From Prosopis cineraria (lineage: Eukaryota; Streptophyta; Magnoliopsida; Fabales; Fabaceae): DNA of 64,000 nt. The notes beneath the pieces are model-generated. The model was not told the DNA's origin. It did not search any database and was given only the letters and a program-made list of their open reading frames with translations. Position numbers and translations under genes: made by a program. Positions 11,948 to 23,890 of this stretch are shown in pieces. Positions within the stretch are counted from its first letter, which is position 1. Each line of letters begins with the position of its first letter. Location of the stretch: positions 19,840,001 through 19,904,000 of the forward strand of contig NW_026555341.1 of assembly GCF_029017545.1 (NCBI RefSeq). Reading direction: 5' to 3'.

Positions 11948-14076
11948 TATCACATTTTGGACATTCAACGGCCCATTTCTATAAAACACAACTATTCGCC
12001 ACTTAGCATAAATTAACCTACTTGGCCATTTTCACCACAAAATCATTGCTTTATATATTTATCACATGTTCACAACTATAATCTTAGTCTAGTTAATCAT
12101 TTCACCACATATTCATAGGCTAAGAATCACAAAATCACTATAATTTCACTAATTCACTACTCAAAACATGCATATAATCCCCATGACAACTTATATACAC
12201 AGTATTCACAAAGTTTAGGTTCATTACACAAACTCTATAACCAGATGGCCTTAACAACTCTAAACTGATCTTGACTCTTTTCCCTTGCCCAACTCACTAC
12301 TTTGTCCTATAAAAATATAACCATATGGGTGAGATAATAATCTTAATAATAAAATAAATCATTACTGCCAACTATCATATGCAACTATATGAAAGCATAG
12401 CATAATCTATAGGTAAACATAGCATATAACATATGATTTATTTTAAATCACACTAACTTATCATTTTGCCTCTTTTACAACTTTATTCATTACAATTCAC
12501 TACTTTTCTCCAGTTTTCACTACCTTTCTAGCACATAGCATGATCACTATTGACCGAACCTCTAAATCATCTTGACTTGAAACTATAGGCTCGCCTTGGA
12601 CTAATATACACTCGCACTGGTCCCAAGCTCACCTTTAGTGGTAGAATCACCCAGTTAAAGGTGTTCTATAATACTTCCAAACTATGGTTTCTTCTAATAC
12701 ACAATGGAATGTCATTGACTTTAACACTACATCACATTGATACTAAGGAGTCCCAATGTCTAACACTACACCTTAATAGGCATTAAGGAGATAATCTCTA
12801 ACACCACACCTTAAAAGGTACTAAGAAGATACAATTTTCTAACACCGCACCCTATCAGGCACTAAGGATAATGATGCTATATGGTCTTTCTCTACATCTC
12901 CATACTATGGGTAAACTCATACCTCTACGATCATGCTTTCCAAACCAATCATAGGTTTCCAATCACCACCAAACTCATATATACATATATATGTTTACAT
13001 AATCCCATAATATCACGTTTTATTTAATCAAAGTTCATTTTCATGTAACATTCACACAATTCCATAAAACATGATTAGCTTAAAACAATTCATGTACTAA
13101 ATAGTATACTTATACACAATTACGATAAATAGTCAAACAGAGAAAGTTATTCAATTACCCCAATCCTTTTATCATAAGAAAGGTTACCCATAGATTTCAA
13201 TTGTCACTACAGCTTATCACAAGCTTTCTTTCTCAACTCACAAGCAAAATATGCCATTCTACACATAAGTGGCACAATTAGTTAATTAGTTCAATTAACC
13301 CAAAAGTGCTTAATTATTAATTAAGGCTATAACTAGCTAGTCATTCATTTTCATTTCATCGATCTAGGTTCATTATCATTCAATTACCACTTTACATCAC
13401 TCTAAATGATCCCATTTTACTTTCACTCAATTTCCACCCTATTTTCCGTTGAATTAGGGTCAAATAAAGCCTACAGGTTTAAAGCTCTATCGTTCAACTA
13501 TAAACTAGTTACAAAACTCTAACTTAACTCTTGAGAAACTTTTTATTACTATAGAGTAAGAAACTAACTCCTTAAATTTCACTGATTTCATTTTTCTATA
13601 ACTCGTACTTAGAGTAAAGGTTATATAAAGCTTACTCGATAAGTTACTGATCAAAAGTGTCTTCCAGTGCCCTAGAAATGCTTACTCTAGCTAACCTAGG
13701 CTTCTTTTCTCCTTCTCGTGTTTTCTCCCTTTTTCCTTTCTAAATCTCAAGCTAAATCACGACTTAATGGGTTATTTTTTGGTCCATACACCATGATGCA
13801 TGCAGCTTGTGCCGCAACGTGTGGCAAAAGAATCCTTACCATATACCCATTCTTCACCCTAAAATGTAGTTTTTTTCCATCTGTATTTGTTTATTCAACA
13901 TCCTAATAAGTCAAATTATCAACTAGTCATCCAAATTTCTAATCCTTTACTAATTACCAATTTACCCCTGATTAGTAGCTAATCGAAGGATTAGAAAATC
14001 AAGATGTTACAACACACATGCACACAAATAAATAATCACACTTGGCCAAAATTCACCATTTTAGGTCAAATATTTA

Positions 14077-14077
14077 C

Positions 14078-14111
<34 letters not shown>

Positions 14112-14129
14112 ATATATGTATATATATAT
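14077..14129. repeat. (TA)n/(TATG)n microsatellite
   Basis: TA run of about 24 bp followed by TATG units and a second TA run. Confidence 0.9.
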
Positions 14130-14514
14130 CTTCAGTATTGTACCTTAGCCCTTAGCTGCATAACAGCCACACATATCACAATAACACATATAGGGTTAGG
14201 GTACATAATCACACACACATTTACCCTCACAAAAGTATGCACACATATACATATGAATTTCTATGGCAACTTATATACAACTACTAACTATACAACAATT
14301 TTATTACACCTACCCTTAAATGGGTTAAAGAGAGATATCCTTTAATTTCAGCCTATGTCTTTCCCTTTTGATCTCTAAATGACAAAATCTATAAAATATG
14401 AATAACTACTAGTGAGATAACAATCTCAGTAATCAAAATAGTTTATTAAATGTTTATTAACAGTGATAACCTAGTACAAGCAACATAACCACTATAATAT
14501 TCACAATTGCTATA

Positions 14515-14537
14515 CATATATATATATATATATATAT
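14515..14537. repeat. (TA)n microsatellite
   Basis: Uninterrupted TA run of about 22 bp after ACA. Confidence 0.9.
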
Positions 14538-14672
14538 TTCATAGTTACTTTTTCACAAAATTATACATAGCATGATCATTTATCTATCGAGTCTCTAAGC
14601 TCCCCAACTGAAACCATAGACTCTAATGGATCAACTAAATATTGATCCGACCATACATTTAGCGATAGAAAC

Positions 14673-16055
14673 TGTAACATCTTGATTTTCTAATCTTGTG
14701 ATTAGTTGTTAATCAGGGATAAAGTGGTAATTAGTATAGGATTAGAGATTTAGATGTTCATTATTGATTTGTGTCCTTTGGATGTTTAATGGGCATATAT
14801 AGGTGGAAGTATCACGTTTTAGGTCAAAGCAAATACGCATGGTGAGGATTTTTTCTCATTGTGCCATGCATTATAGCATAAGAAGCTACACGCACTGCAA
14901 CGCATAGACCAAAAACTTAGCTATCAAGTTGTGGAATTTAGTTGAAAATTAAAGGAAGAATTGGAAATACATAAAAAGGAGAAGAGAAGAAGCTAAGGTC
15001 TACTAGAGTAAGCAATTTAACAATATTAGAAGGCACTTTTGACTAGTAACTTATCAGGTAAGCTATGTATAATTTTTACCTTTCATTCTACCTAAACTTC
15101 TCTGTATATGAGTTATAGAGAAATTAAATTGATGGAATTTAAGGGGTTTATTTCTTATTCAATGGTAATGAGAAGGTTCTCGAGAGTTAAATTAAGGCTT
15201 TGCGACTAGTTTAAAGCTAAAAGATAGAGCTTTGAACCCATAGGCTCGATTTGGCCTTAAACTAAGAAGAAATTAAGGTGAAAATCATGTTTGAGTGAAA
15301 TGAGACTAGTCGAGGTGATGTTAAGTAGTAATCAAGTAATAATGAACCTAAATTGGATAAGTAAGACAAAATACGAGACTAAATGTAACCATAAGTAGTA
15401 GTTAAGTGTTTTTGGTCAGTTGGACTAATTGGTTAAATTGTGCTAATTGTGTGTCGATTGGCATATTGCACATGTGAGTTGAGAAAGGAAGTTTGTGATG
15501 CATTATAATGGTAATTGAAATTTAACCTTTCTAGTAATAAAAGGGTTGAGGTAATCAAATAACTTCCTTTATTTGACTATTTATTGTAACCGTGTGTGAG
15601 TATGCTATGTAGTGCATGAAATAGTTTTACACTAAGCATGATTTATAGCATTTTATGAATATTGCATGAAATAGCTTTTGATCAAATAGAAGTGTTAAAA
15701 CATGTGATTTTATATGTTATGTATATATATATGTTACGTATTGGAAAACATGTAAAGTGGTGATTAGAAACCTAAGAATGGTTTAAAATGTATGATCATA
15801 GGGGTAGGAGTTCACTCGCATGGAATGTAATGATAAGACCATATAGCATATTCTCTTTAGTGCCCGTTGGAGTTCGATATTAAGGAATTGTATCTCTTTA
15901 GTTCCTTTCGAAGTGCAGTGTCGGAGATCTAATTTAGACTCTTTACTATCAATGTGATACGGTATTAGAGTCAATGACACCCCATTATATATTAGAGGGA
16001 ACTATAGTCCGGAAGTACGATAGAACACCTTTAGTTAGGTGATTCTACCCCTATA
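14673..16055 (+). mobile_element. P LTR, left piece
   Basis: Collinear with the reverse complement of A LTR positions 7451 down to about 6045. It includes the start-proximal palindrome block (14855-14905) and part of the minisatellite (15855-15985). It breaks off at GATTCTACCCCTATATTTG, after which minus-strand Q LTR sequence begins. Confidence 0.75.
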
Positions 16056-16425
16056 TTTGCCAGATACAAGAAAAAATTAACTAAATCACCACACTAATCA
16101 CACAAATCAATAATCAAATATTTTGTTTGAAAAGCTTGGGCTCAAGATTCATTTTACAAAAATCATCAAAATCACAACACGTCAAAAAATTACATAGTAG
16201 AAGCAAGTCACATGCATTCATATAAACTATTACATGCTTTAAAAATTACAAAATCAGGTTAGGTTATGGACCATGTGCTGCAGCATGTGGCACAGAGCCA
16301 TATGCTGAACCTTCAGTGTCATGCATCATGGCTTGAGATGCTAAGCGTTGCGATGTGCCAGTCCAAATTTACTGCTGACATTTGACAGCAAAAATGATAA
16401 ACTTCCAATATGCGTCATTTTTTTA
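16056..16425 (-). mobile_element. Q 3' LTR fragment
   Basis: Near-identical in order to 41412-41790 (AGATTAACTAAATCACCA, then AATCAATAATCAAATATTTT, then a palindrome block at 16265-16370 with ATGTGGCACAGAGCCA). It breaks at a poly-T run, after which internal protease-region DNA follows. Confidence 0.75.
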
Positions 16426-16506
16426 TATAAATCTTGAAAATTCTAACCTCAAATCAAATCTCCACACTTTGACAATCTCTACTTTTAATATTAGAGGATT
16501 CAGAAG
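16426..16506 (-). pseudogene. Q protease/linker remnant, left of element C
   Basis: 81 bp collinear with 318-374 of element A (CTCAAATCAAATCTCCAC versus CTCAAACCAAATCTCTAC). It is cut by the C insertion and continues at 39920 (AAAGGCATCATCACT versus AAAAGGCACTGTTACT in A). Too short for domain assignment by itself. Confidence 0.65.
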
Positions 16507-19137
16507 TGTAATATCCGCCTTAACATTACCAAGACAACACTTACATGTCATTGTCATAATCTATATTAGATAAAATCCTAAGTGAAAGTTATCACAACTC
16601 AAGGTTTAAAAGATAATTAGTTAAAATAGTGGATACCTAGAAAACCTTTTTTAAAATATTTTTTGAGCTCAAACTATAGTTAAAATCAATTAAATATAAT
16701 GATAGAAGCATGGGAATCAACATAGCCCTTTAAAACGAGCTGAAACAAGCCATTTTTCAAAATCCTTGCTCGTTCGCCGTGGCACAAGCCACGCCCACCA
16801 CGGTAGATGACACAAAGAGATAAGTCTCTCATAGTGTAACTATCATGCCCCATGACACACACCTACTATCATGACAGCATAACATTCTGAACTTTCAAAG
16901 TGTGCCGTTTCACCATCTGACATTTGATTTGAGTGGTTCAAGTATCTGCACAAAGCTCTTCAAGCCCTCTAACTAATGGCACTAGTCATATATTCAAATA
17001 ATTATTCATTTAAAAGATGTAAACCCAAACCAAAAATGGTTTATTTTTACCTCAAAACACTTTCAAAGGTGTCCAAAACACACTACCAAATGCCATTAAC
17101 CCTGAAAATACTTTGACCACTTCAAATGGACCACCCACAACATGCCAGGTCAATCATATCACACAATCAAGAATTCATGTTCAAAATGACCACCAAACCC
17201 CTAATTCACAATAATATAAAGAGTTGGATAAAACTTAACACACTAATTGATTTAGTCACTTGACACATAAACCACTTCAAATATATATCACTTGTAATTT
17301 TGTCTTAGCCAAGGATAGACACTTTTAATCAACATCATCAACCTTAGGACAAAATACACATACTTATTACAAATTCATGCAAGTAATAACAAAACAACAT
17401 CATGTTCCTCATTTGGCATAATAACATAGCATAGTTGTTACAAACCCAAAAAGAGGAAAGGAAAGAGCTATACAACTATTACTCTTCACTTTTCAGTAGC
17501 CCCTTCCTTTTCCTTACTCCTGCCGAAGCCCTTACCTGTAAAATATAACCATAAGGTGAGATAAACATCTAAGTAATGGAATAATTCACTACTATTAAGC
17601 AACATGCACAACTATAAGGAAGTAAAGATATTAGGCACTAAAATATACTTTTAGCATATTATAACATGCTCTTTTTCATAAAGACAAATCATTTACCACT
17701 AGTATGATTATTCTACTATCCAATCCTCTATATCACCCTGACTAAAACCATAACCTATTAGACTAAGTGGACATCTACAATAGTCCGAGCTCACCTTCAG
17801 TTGTAGGATTTGTTGGCCAAAGATGTCTTATCCTACTTTCAGACTATGGTTTCCCCCTATTGCACACAAATCAGGTGTCGTTACTCCAACACTATAATGC
17901 TATATCTTACATGGATACTAAGGAGAAAATCTTTAATACCGTGCCTTACTAGATACTAAGGAGATATATGGCATATAAATTTCCACTACTCCCTCTTATA
18001 GGTGAACTTCTACTCCCTAACATGATCATGCTCATACTCATTATATATAACACATATACATTTCAAATTCCTCAACCAATCCATATAAAACTTTCATTAT
18101 TTCATTTATTGCAAAATCATTTAACATGCACAAAAATCATATTTTTGCAATATGCAATGTTATCAAATCTCAAGTTTAAATTAACATTTCTACTCATAAA
18201 TAGTTAAATAATATAATCAAATAGTGTAAATTATTCCTCTACCTCAACCCTTTGTTAAACAAAAGGGTTACCATGGCTCAATGTTAGCTCTACATGCTCT
18301 ATATACACAATATCACTCAAGCAATACTCAATCTACATAATTAAGTAATAATTATTAATTATTACTCTGAACAAACCCTAAATTCTCTAGGTTCTAAGTG
18401 CCCCTAATACTCAAATTCCTTATCTAACCACGCCAACCATTTCTAGACACTCTAACTATCTTATCAAGCGTTCCAACATACTAAAATCACCATCCAATTC
18501 ACATGATCTCATAATCTTTAAATTATACCTAGGGTTTATCCAAACACTCAATAAGAATTCAAAATCACTAAAAAAACTCACAATCTTAGGGTAAAAGGCT
18601 TGATTTAACTCTCGAAGACCTTAAATAAACTAATTGGTTCGGTCTAAACTCAAGAAAATAGAAATCAAAGCCTCCATTGTCTTAAATGTCAGAATTTTTG
18701 TATAAAGAGGGAGAAGAGGGAATGTTGAACTTACCCAATGATGATTCAAACTCCAAATGCTCCAATATGGTTTAAGGATCATGCCCTAGCAGATACTAAT
18801 CATTTCTTGTCACCTTCTTCACGGCATCTCTCTTTTTTTTCTTTAATTCTGATCTATTTTTCACAAACTAATAAGTGCTGATTTTGCATGTGCCATGTGT
18901 TGTAACGAGCGTGTCAATACACTATGGTGTATGGTATAAAAAGTCCTACTAAAATTTAAACTCCCTTCTGTGCCATGACCCACTCAAATCTCAACCTAGC
19001 CCTCTTCTAATGCTGTCCAAGAATTCAAAAACTATATTAGTTTCCTATAAACATTATTAGTCAATAGTTTATCTACATTGACCAAAATTCCCTTGTGAAT
19101 GTTGCTAATTCACACCTTAAAAACTTAGGATATTACA
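16507..19137 (-). mobile_element. 3' LTR of element C
   Basis: 2631 bp, ends TGTAATATCC...ATTACA, and the only uninterrupted copy of the C LTR. Palindrome blocks lie at 16770-16870 and 18889-18970, the minisatellite at 17875-17970, and AAAGGGTTACCATGG near 18262. Aligned with the interrupted 5' LTR it shows that the latter lost about 550 bp (18305-18857 equivalent). Confidence 0.85.
17875..17970. repeat. LTR minisatellite, ACTAAGGAG units (C 3' LTR)
   Basis: Two to three degenerate units with GATACTAAGGAGA cores (17917-17930 and 17952-17964). The counterpart in the 5' LTR is at 26690-26800. Confidence 0.65.
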
Positions 19138-19154
19138 ATTCTCCCCTCCTTTTA
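19138..19154 (-). other. Polypurine tract of element C
   Basis: The minus strand reads TAAAAGGAGGGGAGAAT directly before the 3' LTR, the expected plus-strand primer site. Its position confirms the orientation of C. Confidence 0.85.
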
Positions 19155-21100
19155 GGAATTTTGGCTTCAAAATTTAGAATCTCGCATAAACACGTACCTG
19201 TGGAAATAATTGGGGATATAATTGCTTCATCTTGTCCTCTATCTCCCAAGTTGCATCACTAGGAGTCATACTCTTTCAAAAGACCTTAACTAGTTGAATA
19301 GTCTTATTCCTCAACTATAGTCTTTCACATCCATAATCAGCTCTAGTTCAGTTCTATAGGTTAGGTTTTCCTAAAATTCCACATCTTCTGGCTCAATGAA
19401 ATAAGAAGGATCTAGTTGATACTTTTTAAGCTGATTCACATGAAATACATCATGAACACCCAACAAGCTCGGCGACAAGGCAATTTAATAAGCTCCAAGT
19501 TCCAACTTCTCTAAAATCTCAAGGGGACTATTAGGAGTCAATTTCTTAGCCTTTATTGATCTCCTAATGCCAGTCATTGGCATGAGCCTAAAAAACACAT
19601 AATCACTTACCAAGAATTCCAATGATCTTTTGCACTAATCTACATAACTTTTTTATGGACTCTGGGCTGTCAATAACTTTTGCTTAATCAATTGAATCTT
19701 TTGGGTGATTTGGTCTACCAAATCCAAACCCAAAAAACTTCTCTTACTTAATTCTATCCAACACAAAGGTGATCAACATCTTCTTCCATATAATGCCCTA
19801 TACAGAGCCATTCCATTGCTAGAATGAAAACTATTATTATAGGCAAACTCTGCCAATGGTAGATGTGTGTCCCAACTACCTCTTAACTCTAAGACGCAAG
19901 CTCACATCATATCTTTGAGCATTTAGATAGTCCTCTTAGTCTGGCCATATGTTTGTAAATGATAAGCCATACTAAATCTCAACTTAGTACCTATTGCTTT
20001 CTACAATGCTCTCTAGAAGTTTGTTGTGAAACTTGCATCACAGTTAGAGATAATGTCCTTCAACACCCCATAAAGTCTTACTATCTCATTCATATAGACC
20101 TCGGCATACTTCTCAAGTGAATATGTCATCTTTACTATCAAGAAATATGCTAACTTTATCAACCAATCCACAATTACATATATTGCATCATAGCCCACTT
20201 GAGTTTTAGGCAATCTAGTGACAAAATCCATTAATATGCTATCTTACTTCTACTCTAGGATCTTTAGTAGTTGCAACACACCACCACGTCTCTGGTGCTC
20301 AATCTTGACTTTTTAACACGTGAGACACCTGGCAATAAAGTTTGTCATATCTTTCTTCATTTTTAAGCATCACCATATTTGCTTCATATCTTGATACATA
20401 TTGGTGACACTAGGGTGAAGAGTGTACTTACTACGGTGTGCTTCCTTTAGGATTATCTTCCTTATCTCCTCATCACTCAGTATGTAAATTCAATCCTAAT
20501 AAATTATATATCTATCATTATTGAATCTAAATTCTATAGGTCTCCTCTCTTCAATATCCTCATAGATCCCTAGTAGATACTCATCCTTAAACTAAGCAAC
20601 TTGCAGCCCTTTTCAGAATTCATTAGCTATAACTGTAGAGTGCATATTGTATAATGTCATTTGAGGTGCTTTCCTCTAAGTATCCAGGAAAGTCTCAAGA
20701 AGTCAATACTCTTAGATCATCATGTGAGTAACATGCACTATTTTTTGACTTAGTGCATCGGTCACCACATTAGCTTTACTCGGATGGTACTTGATCTTAA
20801 AATTGTAGTCATTGAGGAATTCCATCCATTTTTTCTGTCTCATATTTAGTTCCTTCTAATCCACTAAGTATTTCAAACTCTTATGGTCACTAAATATCTC
20901 AAAGATAGACCATAAAGATAATGTTGCTAAATTTTTTAAGCAAAAACCACTACTACTAGTTCCAGATTATGAGTTGAGTAATTCTCCTCGTGTGGTTGCA
21001 ATTATCTTAAGGCATAGCAAAAACTCACTTATCTTGCATTAAAATGCATCATAAATCCTTCAATGGTGCATTTTTATAAACCACATACATTGAATAAACT
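19155..21100 (-). pseudogene. Element C pol, 3' part: RNase H tail, integrase, chromodomain-like tail
   Basis: Minus-strand remnant, read right to left. At about 21050-20930 is the RNase H region, which in the family ends in a Y-A-x-R-Q-L and H-N-L-E-L type motif (here recognisable near 21000-20950). At about 20830-19700 is integrase; the best open stretch (20231-20013, 72 codons) starts MDFVTRLPKTQ, holding the first catalytic Asp, and ends near NCDASFTTNF, holding the second Asp although the usual Ser-Asp-Arg-Asp context has decayed. Near 19450-19410 is the VHDVFHVNQLKKYQ-like signature after integrase, and near 19250-19190 the ATWEIEDKMKQLYPQLF tail typical of Tekay-like chromoviruses. Stops and frameshifts throughout; not functional. 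Confidence 0.8.
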
Positions 21101-23023
21101 TGATAGAACATATTTATTAATTAGGACCGATACATCATTTCAGCTGAAACCCTTTGATGATGCAGCCAGATAAAACATATTTGTTATCTAATTTTATTTA
21201 TCAATTAGGACCCTTTTATTAATTATTTATCACCTTTAAATGTACACATTGCATTAGATTTGAAATTTTGCCTAAGTTTCTAGATTTAGTGTAATAGAGG
21301 CATTTTGGTCCAAAAAATAAAATTTTGAAAAAATGTACAAGAAAAATTGACAAAGTTCATTTTATCTCCAATTGATGGGTGGTAAAATTATATTTTTAAA
21401 ATTTATTTTAGCTTAGGAGTAATTAAATAAAAAGTCAACACTTTTTAAAGTATCGTAGTTTGACATAGTCTTTGGTTCGCCTTTATGTGAAAATTTTTAT
21501 ATAATTTTATGTAGCCTAAAATTATTTATTTTAATTGATTCTCCATTATAATTATGAATTTAATTTTTAAAATTAATTAAATTTTATTATATCACATGCT
21601 ATTTAATTGAATTATGTGATTTATGTAACATAGGTGGCATATGACCTGTGCATCAATTAGGCAATTGAGGTCGACACTCCTTGAGGTCAATGGCTGAGAA
21701 TTTGCACATGAATTATTATTATTTTGAGGGATTAAATCAGCTTAAATGATGTGGATGACATGTGAAAAATTAAACACATATTGGAATCATCTACAAACCA
21801 TAAGAGGTTGCCACCTTACAAGTGTAACAAGGCTCCCATTTTTCTTTTTATTTTCTTTTCTTATTTTTTAATTAGGATCAGCTAATAGGAAACATCTTGA
21901 GCATGCCATTCATCACTCAAAATCAGATCATTCTTCACATTCACTCACCTCTTTCATTTTCTCTCACTTATTCATAATGTTCTTCATTTTCCAGCACCCT
22001 AACCTCTAGTTTCAGCTACAAAACCTCCACAAAACTCACATCATTCTTCTCCTCTCCTCAATTTTGATCTAACCCTCTCACTTTTACAAGGATTGAAGCT
22101 CATTTCCATTATTCAAGAGCTATGGAGTTTGGCCTTCACAAGCAATTACTAAGGTTCTTAAATATGATGAAGATTAGCTAATTTCTTTGGTAGAATCTTA
22201 GAGAGATGAAGATGCAAGGTAAGTGTTGTGCTTCAAATTGGCTAAGTTATTTTTTTTCCTATCCTCTTATCTTTTTACTAGATGGCTAGATTCCTTAATT
22301 TAGGGTTTAATCCTCATAGCTTATAAATTCTAATTTGAATTTAATGTTGATGTAAAGAAAGAGAATTGTTTCATTTAATTTCTTACTTGGACAGCCATGA
22401 CTGAATTTGGCCACTCTTTGTTTAGCATATAATCTTGTGTTTTTCAATTAGTGAATCACATGTATTAATGTTGCATAATCTTGTGATGTTAATGCTTGAG
22501 TTGTTGAGTAACTTGATGTTATCTTATGGTTACTTGATTCCTTGTCTTGGCTATGGGATTTAAGGATGAGTTTTGAGTGATTCACTTGGCAAATTTTTAC
22601 ACTAATTGGTTAATTGAACTAGGGACTTTAATCTAAGACCTAGGAAAGTTAGCTAATTAGGTTAAATGGCTTAGGATAATTTTCTTAAGTCATGATAGCA
22701 TTAGTCAAGAGGAAAGAAAAACTAAACTTAGTCCAGTCATGAAAAGATAATGAGTCCAAAATTAACTAATCTCTAGGGTTTTACTCTTATGAAAAGGGAA
22801 GTTCATTTCACTCATTTTATTTAGCATTTTATTTACTTGCATATTAAGTAATTAGTTTAGATAATTAAGTAACTAAATTCTTGCCACTTTGGGTAATTTA
22901 TTCCACTAGATAACTTTTAATTAGACTAAGACCATTCATTTAGAGATAACCTGTTGTTGGCCCTATATTGCATTATGAATAACTTTAGTTTAATTTTGAG
23001 GGTAAGCGACTAAATTCCCATCA
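21101..23023 (+). mobile_element. Athila-like solo LTR replacing the RT core of element C
   Basis: 1923 bp, from TGATAGAACA to CCCATCA, collinear with the LTR at 51967-53830 and with the reverse complement of 44146-46002. The flanks AAACT (left) and CAGCC (right) do not match, so there is no TSD. On the right the C frame stops just after the LDQLVGA motif of RT. On the left it resumes in RNase H, equivalent to about position 32795 of element B. About 620 bp including the catalytic F-I-D-D motif are missing exactly at the LTR edges. Confidence 0.85.
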
Positions 23024-23890
23024 CAGCCCCAACCAATTGATCTAGTAAGTTATTAATTCTTGGCAATGGATACTTGTTCTTGACTGTCACTTTGTTCAAT
23101 TAATTGTAGTCAATGCACAATCTCATATTTCCATCCTTCTTCTTCACAAATAACACTGGTAGTCCCCATAAAGATACACTCAGTCATATGAAACCCTTAT
23201 CTAACAGTTTTTTAAATTGTTTCTTTAGGTCTACTAACTCAAATAGAGACATTTAATACGAAGCCTTCAATATGGGCTCTGTTCGAGCCACTAGATCAAT
23301 AGAGAATTCCACCGCTTACTCAGGCGGTAATCTAGACACTTCCTCCGAGGAAACTTTAGAAAATTCATTCACCACTCCAATTCTCTCGATTCCTTTATCA
23401 TAGGCAGCATCAATAGAAAAGAATACCATATATGCCTGACAACATTATTAAATTTACTTTTCTACTTGCATCACAGACAAAAATTTTGACCAACTTGGTT
23501 TTACTGTAAATACAATGTATATTGGCAAGGATATTATTTTCTTGCACAATATAGTGTTGCAGTGTTTGTTGACAACTAGTCCATACCAACCACTACATCA
23601 ATCTTAATCATGAGTAGACATATCAAATTAATGGTAGTTGATCTATTTTTAGATCTCATATCAACACCCAAACAAGCACGATCAATTTTAATAGAAATTC
23701 TTGCCAGTATAAACACATTAATCACATATGGCATGGCGTGCACAGACAATTTCAACCTCAACACACAATCATTAAAAATGCAAGAATGGGTAGTACCTGA
23801 ATTAAACAAAGAATCTATATTACAGTTGTGCAGAGAGATTTTACCTCTAATCAAATTTGAAGACGTACCTGCCTCCTCCTAGGAAATACA
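23024..23890 (-). pseudogene. Element C pol, 5' part: protease and RT N-terminus
   Basis: Minus-strand remnant. The open stretch 23854-23576 (92 codons) is the retropepsin: SLFNSGTTHSCI holds the active-site loop with Asp changed to Asn, and it ends in VVVGMD, the conserved end of the protease fold. From about 23350 to 23024 comes the RT N-terminus: the VLFVKKKDG motif lies near 23150 and the following NKYPLPRI and LDQL motifs run to the LTR edge. The RT palm with its catalytic Asp pair is absent. The plus-strand ORF at 23610-23882 is antisense shadow. Gag lies upstream at 25123-23891. Confidence 0.8.

Larger units (their letters stand above)
8547..14011 (-). mobile_element. Left LTR of element E (A-type), interrupted by D solo LTR
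   Basis: Ends TGTAAT...GTTACA. After removing the family D insertion (8677-11450) about 2.69 kb remains, collinear with the LTR of element A: palindrome block at 11530-11620, CTTTTCCCTTGCCC near 12280, minisatellite at 12705-12870, GAAAGGTTACCC near 13180, second palindrome block at 13780-13830. Confidence 0.8.
14012..14672 (-). mobile_element. Right LTR of element E, first piece
   Basis: Matches the middle of the A-type LTR (reference positions about 5380-6050), so about 620 bp of its beginning is missing. It ends in GAAAC at 14668-14672, the left TSD of element P, and continues at 43562. Holds two AT-rich microsatellites (14077-14129 and 14515-14537). The ORF at 14004-14345 is a low-complexity read-through of the microsatellite. 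Confidence 0.75.

Noticed and set aside
14004..14345. 113-codon ORF rich in Tyr and Ile
   Set aside because: Driven by the TA/TATG microsatellite at 14077-14129 inside LTR sequence.
23610..23882. 90-codon plus-strand ORF
   Set aside because: Exact antisense of the C protease remnant, which has the family motifs on the minus strand.
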